Shown: positions 21,642 through 32,673 of the stretch, piece after piece
Position numbering within the stretch: the first letter of the stretch is position 1
Layout: every line of letters begins with the position of its first letter
NCBI GenBank assembly: GCA_025716855.1
Contig: JAIXMQ010000006.1
Coordinates: 299,501 to 363,500 of the forward strand
DNA: 64,000 nt
Direction: 5' to 3'
Origin: Pilaira anomala
Lineage: Eukaryota; Mucoromycota; Mucoromycetes; Mucorales; Mucoraceae
Made by a program: the position numbers and the translations under genes
Notes under the pieces: model-generated
What the model was told of the DNA's origin: nothing
Seen by the model: the letters and a program-made list of their open reading frames with translations, nothing else
Database searches by the model: none

Positions 21642-23698
21642 TTAGAAAAGAGAAGCAGAAGTAACTGCCTTTGAAGTAGTCTTTTGTTGACCATCTTTTC
21701 CAATAACAGTAACATTCTTTTGAGTCAATAATTCCTTGACAGCCTTCTTCTTTTCTTGTCTTTGACCAGCTTGAGGGCTGTACTTTTGCTTGATCTTTAA
21801 TTCTCTTTCCTTCATCTCGCGTTCCTTTCTCTTGAGCTTCTTCTTTTGAGCTCTCAAACGTTTACGTTCATCTTGTTCCATTTCTGCTGCTGTCTTGACC
21901 TCACCACGTTTCTTTTCATATACTTCCTCAGGTGCTAACAAAGTAGCCTCCGATACATTGACAGGTGTCACTTCTTCCATACTGATCGCAGCCGAATTAC
22001 TTACAATCGTCATCTCTGGCTTAGGTGCCTTGGGTGTATAATGGAAATTAGAGAGTGCATCCAATTTATGACACAATGTATTAAATAATTCACTAATCTC
22101 TGCATGATCTTTCTCCAGTGCCTCATCACGTGCATCGACCTTTTCACTTCCTGCTTGTTTATGAACAAAATCATCTTCATACATATCTGCTAAAGATTGC
22201 TTGGCCTTTTCATCACTGATCTCAACACGCTTCGATGGAACAAATGGACGAAGGTTAGGATCCACTTTACGTTCAACATCATCAAACATATTATCCAGAA
22301 TACGCTTCTTAATCACTTCTTCTAAAGTATTTGTAGATTCTTCTGTGATGACAGGGACTGGCTTATTGGCATGTTCAAATTCAAGATCTTCTTCTAATAA
22401 ACTATTGACAGGTCGAATCTTTGCATTGGCTTCACCACGTAATGTCCAATGTTTATCTGAAACATTCTCATCTTCGTATTCTTCAATTTGTGCTGCAAGA
22501 CGTTCTTGTTGCTTTTGGAAAGAGGATTTACTTTGTCCTTCCTTTTCTTCCTCTTCTTCTTCTGCATCAAATAAGCTACGTACTGTTGCCTTGACTCCCT
22601 CTTCATCTGATTCTAATTCTTCTTCTTCCTCCTCTTCTTCTTCTTCAGAAGAAGAAACTAATTCTTCTTGGTATTCCTCCATTTTCTTTTTAGGTTTATA
22701 AGCTTTTCTAGTATCATTCTTTTCTTCCGTACCAAAGAAATCTTCATAATTCAAGTCTATTTAAAGCTTATTTAGTTTTTTTTTTTTTTTTTTTTTCTGA
22801 ATGAATATGAAATTTATTATAACTATGATTACCTGCTGCATCGGCACCCTCTTCTTCATCATCTTCATCCGAGTCTTCCTCTTCATCTAAATCTTTATCA
22901 AAATCAAATTCATCATCTTGATCTTCACGATCAGACATCATATCTAGTTCTTCTTGCTTTTCTGTCCACTTGTTGAAATCATCCAAGTTGAAGAACTGAT
23001 CATCGACTTCAGACGTAGGCTTCTTTTTACTATGATTTGTAGGTTAGTACTTTTAATTAATGCAATTTACTCGTATTCACTTACGTTTCTTTAACTGCAA
23101 CTTCTTCTTCCTCAAGAGCTTCTTCTTCTTCTTCTTCTTCTTTGTCTTCGAGCTCTTCTTCTTCATTATCAAGGTCTTCTTCTTCATTATCAAGGTCATC
23201 TTCTGCTTCGAGTTCATCCTCTTGGTCAAGTGCGTCGTCCTCTTCTTCTTCTTCTTCTTCTTCTTCAGAAGCTTCTTCCATAACTTGATCCTCTTCACGA
23301 TCAAGATCCATTGATTCTCCCGATTCACTTTCTTCATCGCTAAACTTTTCTTCCTTGACAGGTCGTTTACTGAGTACTTTTAAAGTTGACTTGGCATAAT
23401 CCAAAAAGGGTTCGTTCTGTGACGCTATTTCTTCCCAAATTTGATCCTTATCAAATCCTTCTGTTAATAACTCGGTAAAAGGTGAAAACTGAACTGTTTC
23501 TACTTGCTTCACTATAATACTTGTCAATATCAAATATATATATATAAAAAAAATATATTTTTTTATTTTACCATTATCATAAAAGTGTTTGGCCATTTCA
23601 ATAGCACTATCGGCGATCTTTTGATTGCTTGTAAAGAAAACTTGAGGTTTTTCAACCACATTGGCTAAAAACTGATCAAGTGCTGTAGACTTTGACAT
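21642..23698 (-). CDS. MPP10: U3 snoRNP protein Mpp10
   Basis: Exons 23698-23572, 23511-23085, 23029-22833 and 22756-21642 give 621 residues. The family order is present: an N-terminal helical segment (ALDQFLANVVEKPQVFFTSN), very long Glu/Asp-rich stretches, DDQFFNLDDFNKW, LNYEDFFGTE, and the C-terminal region with HKLDALSNFHYTPKAPKPE, APEEVYEKKRGEVKTAAEM and a basic KRLRAQKKKLKRKE helix. Mpp10 joins Imp3 and Imp4 in the SSU processome and is needed for 18S rRNA maturation in the nucleolus. Its start lies 185 bp from the divergent dioxygenase gene, so the two probably share a promoter region. Confidence 0.95.
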
Positions 23699-23883
23699 TG
23701 ATCTCTTTTTTTTTTTTTGAATTGAAGAGGGGCTTTTTTTTTTTTCTTTACAGTAAAGCGTAATGAATTACAAAAAAAAAAAAAAAAAAAAAAAAAATTG
23801 GTGACTACTTTATTTTATTGATAAGTCACACTCAAGATTTTTTTTTTTTTTTTTTTTTTTTTCAGTTCCCAGATAAATGGCAA

Positions 23884-24915
23884 ATGTTGACAGAATCCCA
23901 TCTAACAGAATTCCGTACAAAGGGGTATACCATATTAGAAAATGGTAAAAAAAAATATATATATATATATATATAGAAAAATATAGAATAATTTAGAAAT
24001 AATAAATAACATCATTTTCTCATATTTTGATATAGCGCTTGATAAGGAAGAATTAGAACTTTTATATCAAGAATCAAATATATTATCAAATCACTTAATG
24101 TCAGAGGGATACGATCTAACAAAGGACTTGGGTTGTATTATCGGTAATGATGACACTAGTTGTTACACGATAAAAAAAAAAAAAAAATACCCATAAATTT
24201 TTTGTTGTAGAACCGTGGACTTGTGGTTATTTAGACCCACTTGAAACAAATGAGTATAAAATGGATAGAGACAGATATAGTAGGATCCGAAACGAAATTT
24301 ATTGGCCAAACACATGTACAACTACCGCTTCGCGAATCATATTAGATAAATACGGACGTACATGGGCAGCTCAATTATTAGAGCAAACAAATGTTTATCT
24401 AGTAAGTTCTATTTTATTCCATCAATTTATGTCATACTCTAATCATCACATTTTTTATTTATTTTTAGCTGAATGAACAATTTATTGTAAAACCACCTTT
24501 AACAAGATCATCATTTGAATGGCACAGAGTAAAATAAGAGAAGAAGAAGAAAGAAGAAAAAAAAAAAAAAATAAGGCTAATAACACATTATTATATATAG
24601 GACTCAGACTATTATAAAGAACAAAGTCACCGTGAGATCCCTTCTGTGGCATGCTGGACTGCTCTAGATGAAGTAACTGAAGAGAATGGAACGATTCAAA
24701 TAATTGACTTTTTAGGCTTAAGCACAACCATTCGTGTACCTTCTTCTACTGTGGTCTTTATGTCCGACAAACTACTTCATAAAAGTACCAATAATACTAC
24801 TTTAAAATTTCGTCGTGTCTATATGGTTCAATTCTCTACTGCACCTCTTCTTATTATGCCTGATCATCAACCACTCGCTTTGGCCATCCACACTGCTCCA
24901 AATCGAACCAAATAG
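23884..24915 (+). CDS. Phytanoyl-CoA dioxygenase (PhyH)-like protein
   Basis: Exons 23884-23944, 24036-24143, 24211-24401, 24469-24528 and 24601-24915 give 244 residues. It has the Fe(II)/2-oxoglutarate oxygenase facial triad in PhyH context: His139-Arg-Asp141 in EWHRDSDYY, split by the fourth intron right after Arg140, and distal His200 (DKLLHKSTNN) with Arg211 as likely 2-oxoglutarate ligand. VACWTALDEVTEENGTIQII is the typical core strand pair. N-terminal ESHLTEFRTKGYTILEN is the family's opening helix. Substrate unknown; family members hydroxylate lipids and small metabolites. The ATG follows a poly-T/CAG resembling an acceptor, so a further upstream exon is possible. Confidence 0.88.
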
Positions 24916-25140
24916 AACTTTTTTTGTTCTCTTAAAAACACAGTCGTGCAAAAAAAAAATTTTTCTTAATTAACTCAGAATAGGTAAAAGAATTTTTTTA
25001 TTATTATTATTATTTTTTTTTTGCTTTTATCGTTCTATAATAATAAAAAGAACAAATTTATATTTCAAACTTAAACTACGTGTCATAAAAATAAAAAAAA
25101 AAAAGCGCGGGAAAAAAAAAGGGTGTGAATAAGGAGAGAG

Positions 25141-25144
<4 letters not shown>

Positions 25145-25178
<34 letters not shown>
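25145..25178. repeat. (GA)n microsatellite
   Basis: About 17 uninterrupted GA units. Confidence 0.95.
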
Positions 25179-25182
<4 letters not shown>

Positions 25183-25501
25183 TTGAATGAAAGTAAAGAA
25201 ATAACCCAAATGATGAAGAAGCTTAGCCAAATCTGAAGCACCTTCTTTTTTTTTTTTTTTTTGAAAAACACGTTGTTCTATATTTGAGATGTCGAGTTTT
25301 TTTTTTTTTTTTTCTTCTTTTTTTAAAAAAAAAAAAAAAAAAAAAATAACCACATCTTAATATCTTACAGCTTTCAAAAAAAAAAAAAAAAAAAAAAAAA
25401 AAAGGAGAGCTTGATGTACAGACAATAGCTGAAAGGATTTAACTTGCTGATGGGTAATACTATTTTAACAACTGGGTTTTACTTTTTATAGAAAAGACGA
25501 G

Positions 25502-25539
<38 letters not shown>

Positions 25540-25706
25540 GGTTATTTTGTGTGATGTTTAATTTTATAAATAATTCCAAATAGATGAAAGTAGATAAAAT
25601 AAGGTCTAGTGCTTTAAAAAAGTGGGAAAGTTATGTTTAGTGTAAAAAAAAAAAAAAAAAAAAAAGAGTGAAATAGAGAGAACAAAGGTCATGCGGTAAT
25701 AATAGT

Positions 25707-25746
<40 letters not shown>

Positions 25747-25835
25747 ATAAAAAAAAAGAATAAAAAATATAGAGGAAAATAAATGCATTAAAGAAAAAAA
25801 AAGGGGGAGGGAGGGAGAGATAGAGAGAGAGAAAC

Positions 25836-25865
25836 GACAGACAGACAGACAGACAGACAGACAGA
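25836..25865. repeat. (CAGA)n tetranucleotide microsatellite
   Basis: Seven CAGA units preceded by purine-rich GGGAGGGAGGGAGAGA sequence. Confidence 0.9.
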
Positions 25866-25921
25866 GAGAAAGAGTTGGTTTGCTAGGGGGGGAGAAGGAT
25901 TATATATATATAAACATTTTG

Positions 25922-26470
25922 TTATGGCAAAGTAGTAGAACGAGTAGTAGAAGAAGTGGTAAATGTAGAAGAATCAGAAGTACTTGTAGTAGTTGTGGTA
26001 GTGGTAGTGGTAGTGGTAGTGGTAGTAGTAGTTGTATAAACAGTTTTTTCAGACTGTTGGGTAAATGATATTAATCTTTGTTTAATACTAGTAGCCGTCT
26101 TCCATTCTTCCCAAACTTCAAATCGAAAAGAATCAATACGTTCCTTCTTTACTTGACCAATACTGCTTGCTTCCATTTGAGTGAGCACGACCATTAATAT
26201 TTTACATAACCGAGTGAATTTACGAAACGTAGTATTTAAGTATTGGTTTACTTGTTTTAATAACAAACCATTATCGAATTTTGTCATTCCTTTTTGGTCT
26301 TCTTTTAACAATTTTGGGTATTGACTTAAGGCAGGACAAACAGATTCACTAAATGATTCAAGGTCTCGTACGACTGCTTTAGCTTGATATAAACAACGAC
26401 AAAAGTCGACAAACACTTTATCAGACACCAAAGGGCTACGAGTGAAATTTGTATTTTTAGAGACCTTCAT
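25922..26470 (-). CDS. Helical protein with threonine-rich tail, unknown function
   Basis: A 182-residue single-exon frame. Residues 1-140 look like an ordered all-alpha protein with well-spaced hydrophobics (SDKVFVDFCRCLYQAKAVVRD, LLLKQVNQYLNTTFRKFTRL, SFRFEVWEEWKTATSIKQRL). The end is a run of 17 threonines and Ser/Thr-rich sequence made from a GTA/GTG trinucleotide tract. No signal peptide, membrane segment or known family was recognised. The first 140 residues have normal amino-acid use, which supports a real gene; the tail may simply reflect repeat expansion before the stop. Confidence 0.65.
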   Translation of the reverse strand: MKVSKNTNFTRSPLVSDKVFVDFCRCLYQAKAVVRDLESFSESVCPALSQYPKLLKEDQKGMTKFDNGLLLKQVNQYLNTTFRKFTRLCKILMVVLTQMEASSIGQVKKERIDSFRFEVWEEWKTATSIKQRLISFTQQSEKTVYTTTTTTTTTTTTTTTTTSTSDSSTFTTSSTTRSTTLP

Positions 26471-26787
26471 AGTATAGTTGTAGTATATATGTATATAAAA
26501 AAAAAAAAAAAAAAAAAAAAATTTATCGTATTGGAGAGAGCAAAAAAAAAAAAAAAAAAAAAAAAGTTATCGTATTAAAAGAGAAAAAAAAAAGAAAAAA
26601 ATTATCGTATTAAAAGAGAAAAAAAAATAAAAATTATAAATATATATTTTTTTGAAATAAATCCAATTTTAACCATATTTAAAAGAATCCCCTTTTTTTT
26701 TCCCGATCACTTTTTTGAACATTGTGTGTAGAACTTTAAAGAAGTTTTATGATAAAAATGGAAAACATTCAATCTTAAACATCCGAC

Positions 26788-26828
<41 letters not shown>

Positions 26829-26912
26829 CCCACCATTTTTTTTTTTTTTACGTGTATGCAAAAAAAAAAACAGGGGGAAACACATGATTGAGGAGTTGAA
26901 TTAAAATTGTCG

Positions 26913-26949
<37 letters not shown>

Positions 26950-27113
26950 TTATTATTATTATAAAAATAAATGGGGTTTTTTCTTCTAAAAAAGACGTAT
27001 TCCACATGGGACAATATTTTATTTTCTAATATTTCTATACATAAAGGGGGGGGGGGGGGGTTTATACTCTCTCTCTAATAAAATTTACATATATACACAA
27101 CTATCCTATAATT
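26471..27113. other. Intergenic region with 10-bp motif repeats and long homopolymers
   Basis: Upstream of the helical-protein gene three copies of TTATCGTATT lie at 26523, 26567 and 26602, two of them followed by AAAAGAGAAAA. Further on are long T (about 26790-26825) and A (about 26917-26944) runs and a G14 run near 27047. The right end is the Tim10 3' region. No gene recognised. Confidence 0.6.
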
Positions 27114-27446
27114 CTATTGTTGACTCATCTTTTGCATCTTTTCTCCAACTTTACTATTCGTCTCAAAGAATTTACCAACACAGTTATCAATACATAAAGC
27201 ATCTGCTTGACTTAATTCACCACTTTGTGCATTTTCAATCTTGATACATTTTTGATGACAAGAGCCCACAATACTTTTATTATTTTTTTTTTTAGTCCCT
27301 TGAAATAAATTACCTATATTATTACATATTATAACTTACCGGTTAAACAAGTCAGTTACCATCTCAAGTTCTTGTTCTGCCATAGCAATATTTTGAGGGT
27401 TGATAGCTTGACTTTGTTGTTGACTTCCTCCACCAAAGTATGACAT
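27114..27446 (-). CDS. TIM10: Mitochondrial small Tim chaperone Tim10
   Basis: Exons 27446-27340 and 27273-27114 give 88 residues. The small-Tim twin CX3C motif is intact: Cys41-HQK-Cys45 and Cys63-IDN-Cys67, flanked by MVTDLFNR upstream and FFETNSKVGEKMQKM downstream, which match Tim10 rather than Tim9 or Tim8/13. With Tim9 it forms the hexameric chaperone of the mitochondrial intermembrane space that escorts carrier and beta-barrel precursors (established). The single intron splits the Arg codon before IVGSC. The start is MSYFGGG, preceding a Gln-rich leader typical of fungal Tim10. Confidence 0.95.
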
Positions 27447-27639
27447 TTCAAATATATATTTTTTTTTAAAAAAATAAAAATTATAAAAACACGTAAAAAA
27501 AAAATATATACCCCCATGTTTAAATTTTCAATAGTGTGTGTGTGTGTGTTTCAAAAAAGGACAATAAAAGCAGTCCTTTACAAACTAAATTACTTTAGCA
27601 TTACACACACGAATCATTTTATTATTTATTATGATTAAC

Positions 27640-30293
27640 TTATTTGGGTTTACTGATCAATGCTTCAATTTTCATTGAATTAGATTGTTTCCATGGTTGT
27701 TCAGGTTCGTCATCTTCATCGTCGTCATCAATAATCGTGATAACTGCATCAGGGTTCGGTTTTTGAATCGTGCTAGAAGCATCACTTGATTCTACAGTAG
27801 ATTCTATTGGAATTATACATTTTTAGAAGCTAAAAAAAAATTTTTTTTAACGTATTTTACTTATTTAGGTAAACTTACGGTTTTTACGTTCATCAGAAGG
27901 TGGAGTTGTTCTCTTTCTCTTTTTTGTTGCTGCTGTTGTTGTTGTTGTTGTTGTTGTTGCTGTTGTTGTTGAATCAACTGTATTATTACTTGAACTAATA
28001 AATTGTGTGGTTGCTTTCTTTTCTGATAATGCTTGTAATTTCATTTTATATTGACTGTATTGTCTACTCATTTCATAAGATAACATCCATCCTTCAGGCC
28101 AACACGATAATAACTATAAAAAAAAAAAAATTTTTTTTTCGTGAGGTTAGTCACTTTATCATGCCTATTTCCCCCCCCCCCCTTTTTTTACTTACTCGTT
28201 GATACATTAATTTTCTTGCTTTATTATCTGATGCAAGACCTTCATTCTTTTTCTCGGTATCTTTATGTAACCTAAATAGTAATAAAAAAAAAAAAATGTT
28301 ATAAAAAAAATCTTCACTATAAAAGACACTTTTCTTACGCTATTTGATTTGCAACATGAATCGATTGCTCTTCTGTCTGAATGATATCATAAAGAATTTT
28401 TCTTACTTCATCGTTACATTTAAATCTTGGTTGAAGTTCTTCAGGGTTTATTGTTGGTTGATTTTCTAAATCAATATATGTATATATATGAGCATATGCA
28501 ATTCACACCCCCCATTTTATAAAAAAAAAAAAACTTACGTGCTTGAGCTAATTTTTCATCAAATGCTCTTTGTTGTTCAGGTATCATTCTATCGATCGTC
28601 TGCTTTAGTAAAATAGCTAATTCATCAATTTCTTGTTGTAATTCATCTACTCGCATTTGTCCTGATTTAGTAGTCAAGAATTTCTAAATTTATATTATTT
28701 TAACCATTTCATGTTTCTCTATTTATGTGTGTACTATTATGCACTTTTTTGTTACCTTTAAAGTATATCGATTATAAGGTAAAATAGACATGAGATGTTG
28801 AACTAAATTATCGTCAATTGTCTTGATTTTACGAAACATAATTAATCCTGCTTCTAATACTGTAGGTTTAAGTGCTACTGGGAATTTTGCTTTATTCTCA
28901 AAAGTCTCTTTTTTAACATCTCGACGCAACTTTTCCATAAGCACCTCAATTTCAGGATCAAGTGGTTTCTATATTTAAAAAAAAACAATTATTAGTCAAA
29001 AGTATAATATCACTAATAAATACATATATTTTTACCAATTCGGTTGATGGAGTATTATTATGACTACTACTAGCTGCAAATAGATTATTATTACTACTAC
29101 TACCACCACCACCACCACTACCACCACCAGTTGTGTTCTTTTTCTTCTTATTATCTTGTTGTTGTTCTTCTGCTGTTATTGTTGCTACTGGCATCACATT
29201 CACTTGTTCTTCTTCTGATACCTTTTTCTTCTTTTTAGCCGGTGCATCTGTCGTTGAAGGTTTTCTTACTAAACTCGTCTTAGTTGCTGTCATAGGTACC
29301 ACTTTAGATGTAGATGCAACACCACTACTACTACTACCACTGCTACTAGATGAACCCTTTTTAGTTTTAGTTGCAGCTGTTGCTGTTGTCAATCCTGCAG
29401 TTGGTTTCTTTATTGTCTCTTCAGTACCATGATCATCTGTTGTCTTCTTACGTGGTTTTTCTCCTGTTCCAGTTGTATTACTTGTACCAACCCCTCGTTT
29501 ACTTGATGTACCTAGTGTTGAACTTGATCCTGATCCTGATGTTGCTGCTGGTGTACTACTTTTAGACTTGGCTGGTGCTTTACGTTTAGTTGTAACTGGT
29601 TTACTATTATTATTGTTATTATTACTATTACTACTTTTCTCTGCACTAAAAAAAAAAAAAAAATTAAAATTAATTAATTTCCTTCTCTCTTTTTTTGTTG
29701 TTGTTGTTGTTTGTTACCCTTCTTCATGCCCATCTAAAGATCCATGATATACAAAGAATCCGTCGAATTCAGGTGCTCTGTATTCATGAGGTTCATCCAA
29801 CAACATTTCACTATCATCAATAAAAGGATCTTCAAAGTCATAATCATCTCCCACTGCTTTTTTACCTCCCACCTATATATATATATATATATATATATCA
29901 ATTTGATAAATAAATAAACAAAAAAAAAATCAATCCATCCATTTTAAAAATATATATATGTACCAAAGAAGCTTCTTCATCAGACCCAACATCGTCTACA
30001 TCGTCTCCTTCCATCGCATAAGATTCGGCTTTTTCCAATAACCCTTTAAAGAATAAATCGTCTTGTGTTTCAGCTACACTCTTAGGCATAATCTCTTCTG
30101 TTGTCTCCATTTTTTTTAATTCGCGTTTATATAATTGTCGATAATTAAAGATAACAGGTCGAGGTTGATTAGACGTATCCACATGAATACGAACTGTCTT
30201 TTGTGGAATACTGGCTTTTTGTGGACGTGTCTCTTTGACTTTTTCTAAAGGAATACTTTCCTTTACAATACTACTTGTTGTTTCTACTTCCAT
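27640..30293 (-). CDS. HPC2: HIR complex subunit Hpc2 / ubinuclein
   Basis: Nine exons (30293-29964, 29872-29718, 29645-29036, 28968-28756, 28683-28539, 28465-28339, 28271-28196, 28113-27879, 27803-27640) give 684 residues in frame. The Hpc2-related domain DDYDFEDPFIDDSEMLLDEP is split off at the second exon and is the diagnostic histone H3.3/H4-contacting element. Ser/Lys/Asn-rich linkers follow, then the ubinuclein middle helical domain (MEKLRRDVKKETFENKAKFP, LVQHLMSILPYNRYTLKKFL). The end is acidic (DDDDEDDEPEQPWKQ). It should act with HIRA in replication-independent nucleosome assembly in the nucleus. The splice chain is hand-built; the exon 9 acceptor has an alternative. Divergent from the mitofusin gene, 229 bp away. 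Confidence 0.92.
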
Positions 30294-30301
30294 TTCTTAA
30301 T

Positions 30302-30305
<4 letters not shown>

Positions 30306-30345
<40 letters not shown>
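30306..30345. repeat. 40-nt poly-A tract in a divergent promoter
   Basis: An uninterrupted A run directly 5' of the Hpc2 start and about 180 bp from the mitofusin start. Such rigid A tracts can exclude nucleosomes in fungal promoters; that role is inferred. Confidence 0.9.
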
Positions 30346-30353
<8 letters not shown>

Positions 30354-30522
30354 GAATGAATAAACGCGGGTCGTCAGTTTCTCTCTTACATTGTTTTCTA
30401 AATAGGGAAAGCTCTTGTTGACTAATTTTTCTTCTCCCGTCCCCTTGTTAAAAAAAAAAGATTAAAAAAATTTTCCTTTTCTCTATTTTTTTTTTTTCTT
30501 TTTTTTATAAAATAATAACAAG

Positions 30523-32634
30523 ATGAGTGGACAAGAAACAAGTCAACAAGATATGCAAGACATATACAGTTCAAGCTGTCAACAAGTATTAACAGATATC
30601 TCCACTGTCAAACAATTAATTCAACAAGTAAAAGACCTTCATCAATCCCTTTACTATCCTACCTCCACTAGTTCATTCAACATATTAAAATTAGATAACC
30701 TTGAACACCTTTCTGATTCTATCCCTCAACTCCTCGACCAAAAATTAACCAACTGTCAAAAACATTTAACCAATTTATCTACCAGAGTTTCTGATACTTC
30801 TTCCAAAGTACTCGTTACAGGTGACTTAAATTCTGGTAAATCAACACTTGTCAACGCATTATTAAAACAAGACATTTTACCCGTCGATCAACAACCCTGT
30901 ACTTCCATGTTTTGTGAAGTCGTCTCTTCTACTCCAGATAACCATCAGGAACCTACTACTACAATCGTTCATGCAATTGGAAATGTTTCAAATTACGATC
31001 GAAATAACCAGGATACCTATCATCAATTAGAATCACGTCATCTCTATAAATTATTGACTTCTGATGATGATGAACAAGAACTTGCTTATAAGATGTTGAA
31101 GATTTATACTGCAAGAGATCAAGAACGTATCACCAAAGACTCTTTATTATACAATGACCTTGTCGATGTTACCTTGATCGATTCTCCTGGTCTCAATACA
31201 GATTCCGTAAAGACAACCGCTGTCTTTGCTCGTGAAGAAGAAATTGATGTTGTCGTCTTTGTCGTCAGTGCCGAAAATCATTTCACTTTATCCGGTAAAG
31301 AATTCCTTGGCAACGCAGCAACGGAAAAGACACATATTTTTATTGTCGTCAACCGATTCGACAATATTCGTGATAAAGAACGGTGTAAACGTTTAATTCT
31401 AGATCAAATCAAACAATTATCACCTGCTACTTATGAACAAGCAGACAACTTGATTCATTTCATTTCAGCTGCACATCAAATTGATTCGGATGATTTCTCT
31501 AAAATGGAACAAAGATTACGTTCCTTTATCTTGAATAATCGTATTCAATCTAAATTATTACCCGCTCAAAATTACCTTTCAAACCTTTTACGTGATATTT
31601 ACTTTATTTCAACCGTCAATGAATCAAAATCAACGGAAGAGTTGAATCAATCTCAACAAAATTTAGACGCTAATTTCTTACCGGGATACTCTCATTTCAT
31701 GAACGTACAACAATCGCTTCAACAAAGTATTGATCAATTAAAATCAAATACTTTAACTACTATTCAATCTACTGTTGAAAACTCTTTAAAGACTGCGGCT
31801 GCTCAATCCACTCTCGAGAACTGTATTCGTTCTATTCCATACCCAGGTCTCTTACTCACATGGCAATACGCACAAGATATCCTAGACTCTCTCTCTACTC
31901 ACCTCGAAGAAGCTCTTATTCAGACCGAAAGAAATGCCAGTAACGAAACCATCCACTGTATGAAACAAATGAACAAACTCACTCTAGATCAATTACAAGT
32001 AGATATCACCACAAAAGTACATGAAGAAATTCTTCCCAACAGTGGCCATCAACCCATTCATATCAACATAGAAGCTCGAGACTTGTTATTAAATCGAAAG
32101 ATTGTAGATGATAAAAAGATAGCCATGTCCGGTTTAGCCACCATGACCACGGCCACCTTATTAATTAAAGCAATTAACCTCAAGGACCTTGCTTGGTCAC
32201 TTGTCTCAAGTTATATTGCTCCTTCTACCACAAACTTACCTCCTCGTCGTTTCATCACTTTTACCTTGACAACTTTAGGTATGCTCGGTTTAGGTTACAC
32301 TGCATACTCATTCATTTCCGTCATCCCTCAAGCTCTTGAACTCAACTTGAAACATAAATTCCAATCTGCAATCGAAAACGAACAATTTGTAGAGAATCAA
32401 ACTTATCGCATCTCTCAAAACGTTGAACACGCTTTAGAATCAAAACAAACTGAAATCATTTATCGTATTCAACAACTCAAATCTGAAAAGGAATCTGAAA
32501 AGACTTTATTAGAACAATCTGTATTCAAATCAAAATCAAGATTAGATATCTTTCAAAAATTAGTGACCGATTCTGATACTTTATTACAAAAAGTAGATCA
32601 ATCCCTTCTAGTCATGTCTTCTCCACTTATTTAA
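30523..32634 (+). CDS. FZO1: Mitofusin Fzo1, mitochondrial outer-membrane fusion GTPase
   Basis: A single-exon, 703-residue protein. The dynamin-type GTPase has G1 GDLNSGKST (residues 100-108), a G2 threonine in QPCTSMFCEV, G3 DSPG and G4 NRFD. Heptad-repeat helices flank it, and two closely spaced hydrophobic segments near residues 530-555 and 585-605 (ITFTLTTLGMLGLGYTAYSF) form the outer-membrane hairpin, followed by a coiled-coil tail of about 95 residues. It is somewhat shorter than yeast Fzo1. It drives outer-membrane tethering and fusion. Intronless, unlike most neighbours. Its 3' end faces She9, another mitochondrial membrane-shaping gene, 40 bp away. Confidence 0.95.
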   Translation: MSGQETSQQDMQDIYSSSCQQVLTDISTVKQLIQQVKDLHQSLYYPTSTSSFNILKLDNLEHLSDSIPQLLDQKLTNCQKHLTNLSTRVSDTSSKVLVTGDLNSGKSTLVNALLKQDILPVDQQPCTSMFCEVVSSTPDNHQEPTTTIVHAIGNVSNYDRNNQDTYHQLESRHLYKLLTSDDDEQELAYKMLKIYTARDQERITKDSLLYNDLVDVTLIDSPGLNTDSVKTTAVFAREEEIDVVVFVVSAENHFTLSGKEFLGNAATEKTHIFIVVNRFDNIRDKERCKRLILDQIKQLSPATYEQADNLIHFISAAHQIDSDDFSKMEQRLRSFILNNRIQSKLLPAQNYLSNLLRDIYFISTVNESKSTEELNQSQQNLDANFLPGYSHFMNVQQSLQQSIDQLKSNTLTTIQSTVENSLKTAAAQSTLENCIRSIPYPGLLLTWQYAQDILDSLSTHLEEALIQTERNASNETIHCMKQMNKLTLDQLQVDITTKVHEEILPNSGHQPIHINIEARDLLLNRKIVDDKKIAMSGLATMTTATLLIKAINLKDLAWSLVSSYIAPSTTNLPPRRFITFTLTTLGMLGLGYTAYSFISVIPQALELNLKHKFQSAIENEQFVENQTYRISQNVEHALESKQTEIIYRIQQLKSEKESEKTLLEQSVFKSKSRLDIFQKLVTDSDTLLQKVDQSLLVMSSPLI

Positions 32635-32673
32635 AATTATGATTTTATTATTATTTTGTATTTTTCTTTTTAA

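Larger units (their letters stand above)
24916..25921. other. Intergenic region of homopolymers and microsatellites
   Basis: About 1 kb with no recognisable gene. It carries a GA tract (25145-25178), several A and T runs of 17-35 bases (for example about 25376-25403, 25507-25533, 25710-25743) and a (CAGA)n tract (25836-25865). The short open frames are translations of these repeats. This is the 3' side of both flanking genes. Confidence 0.7.
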
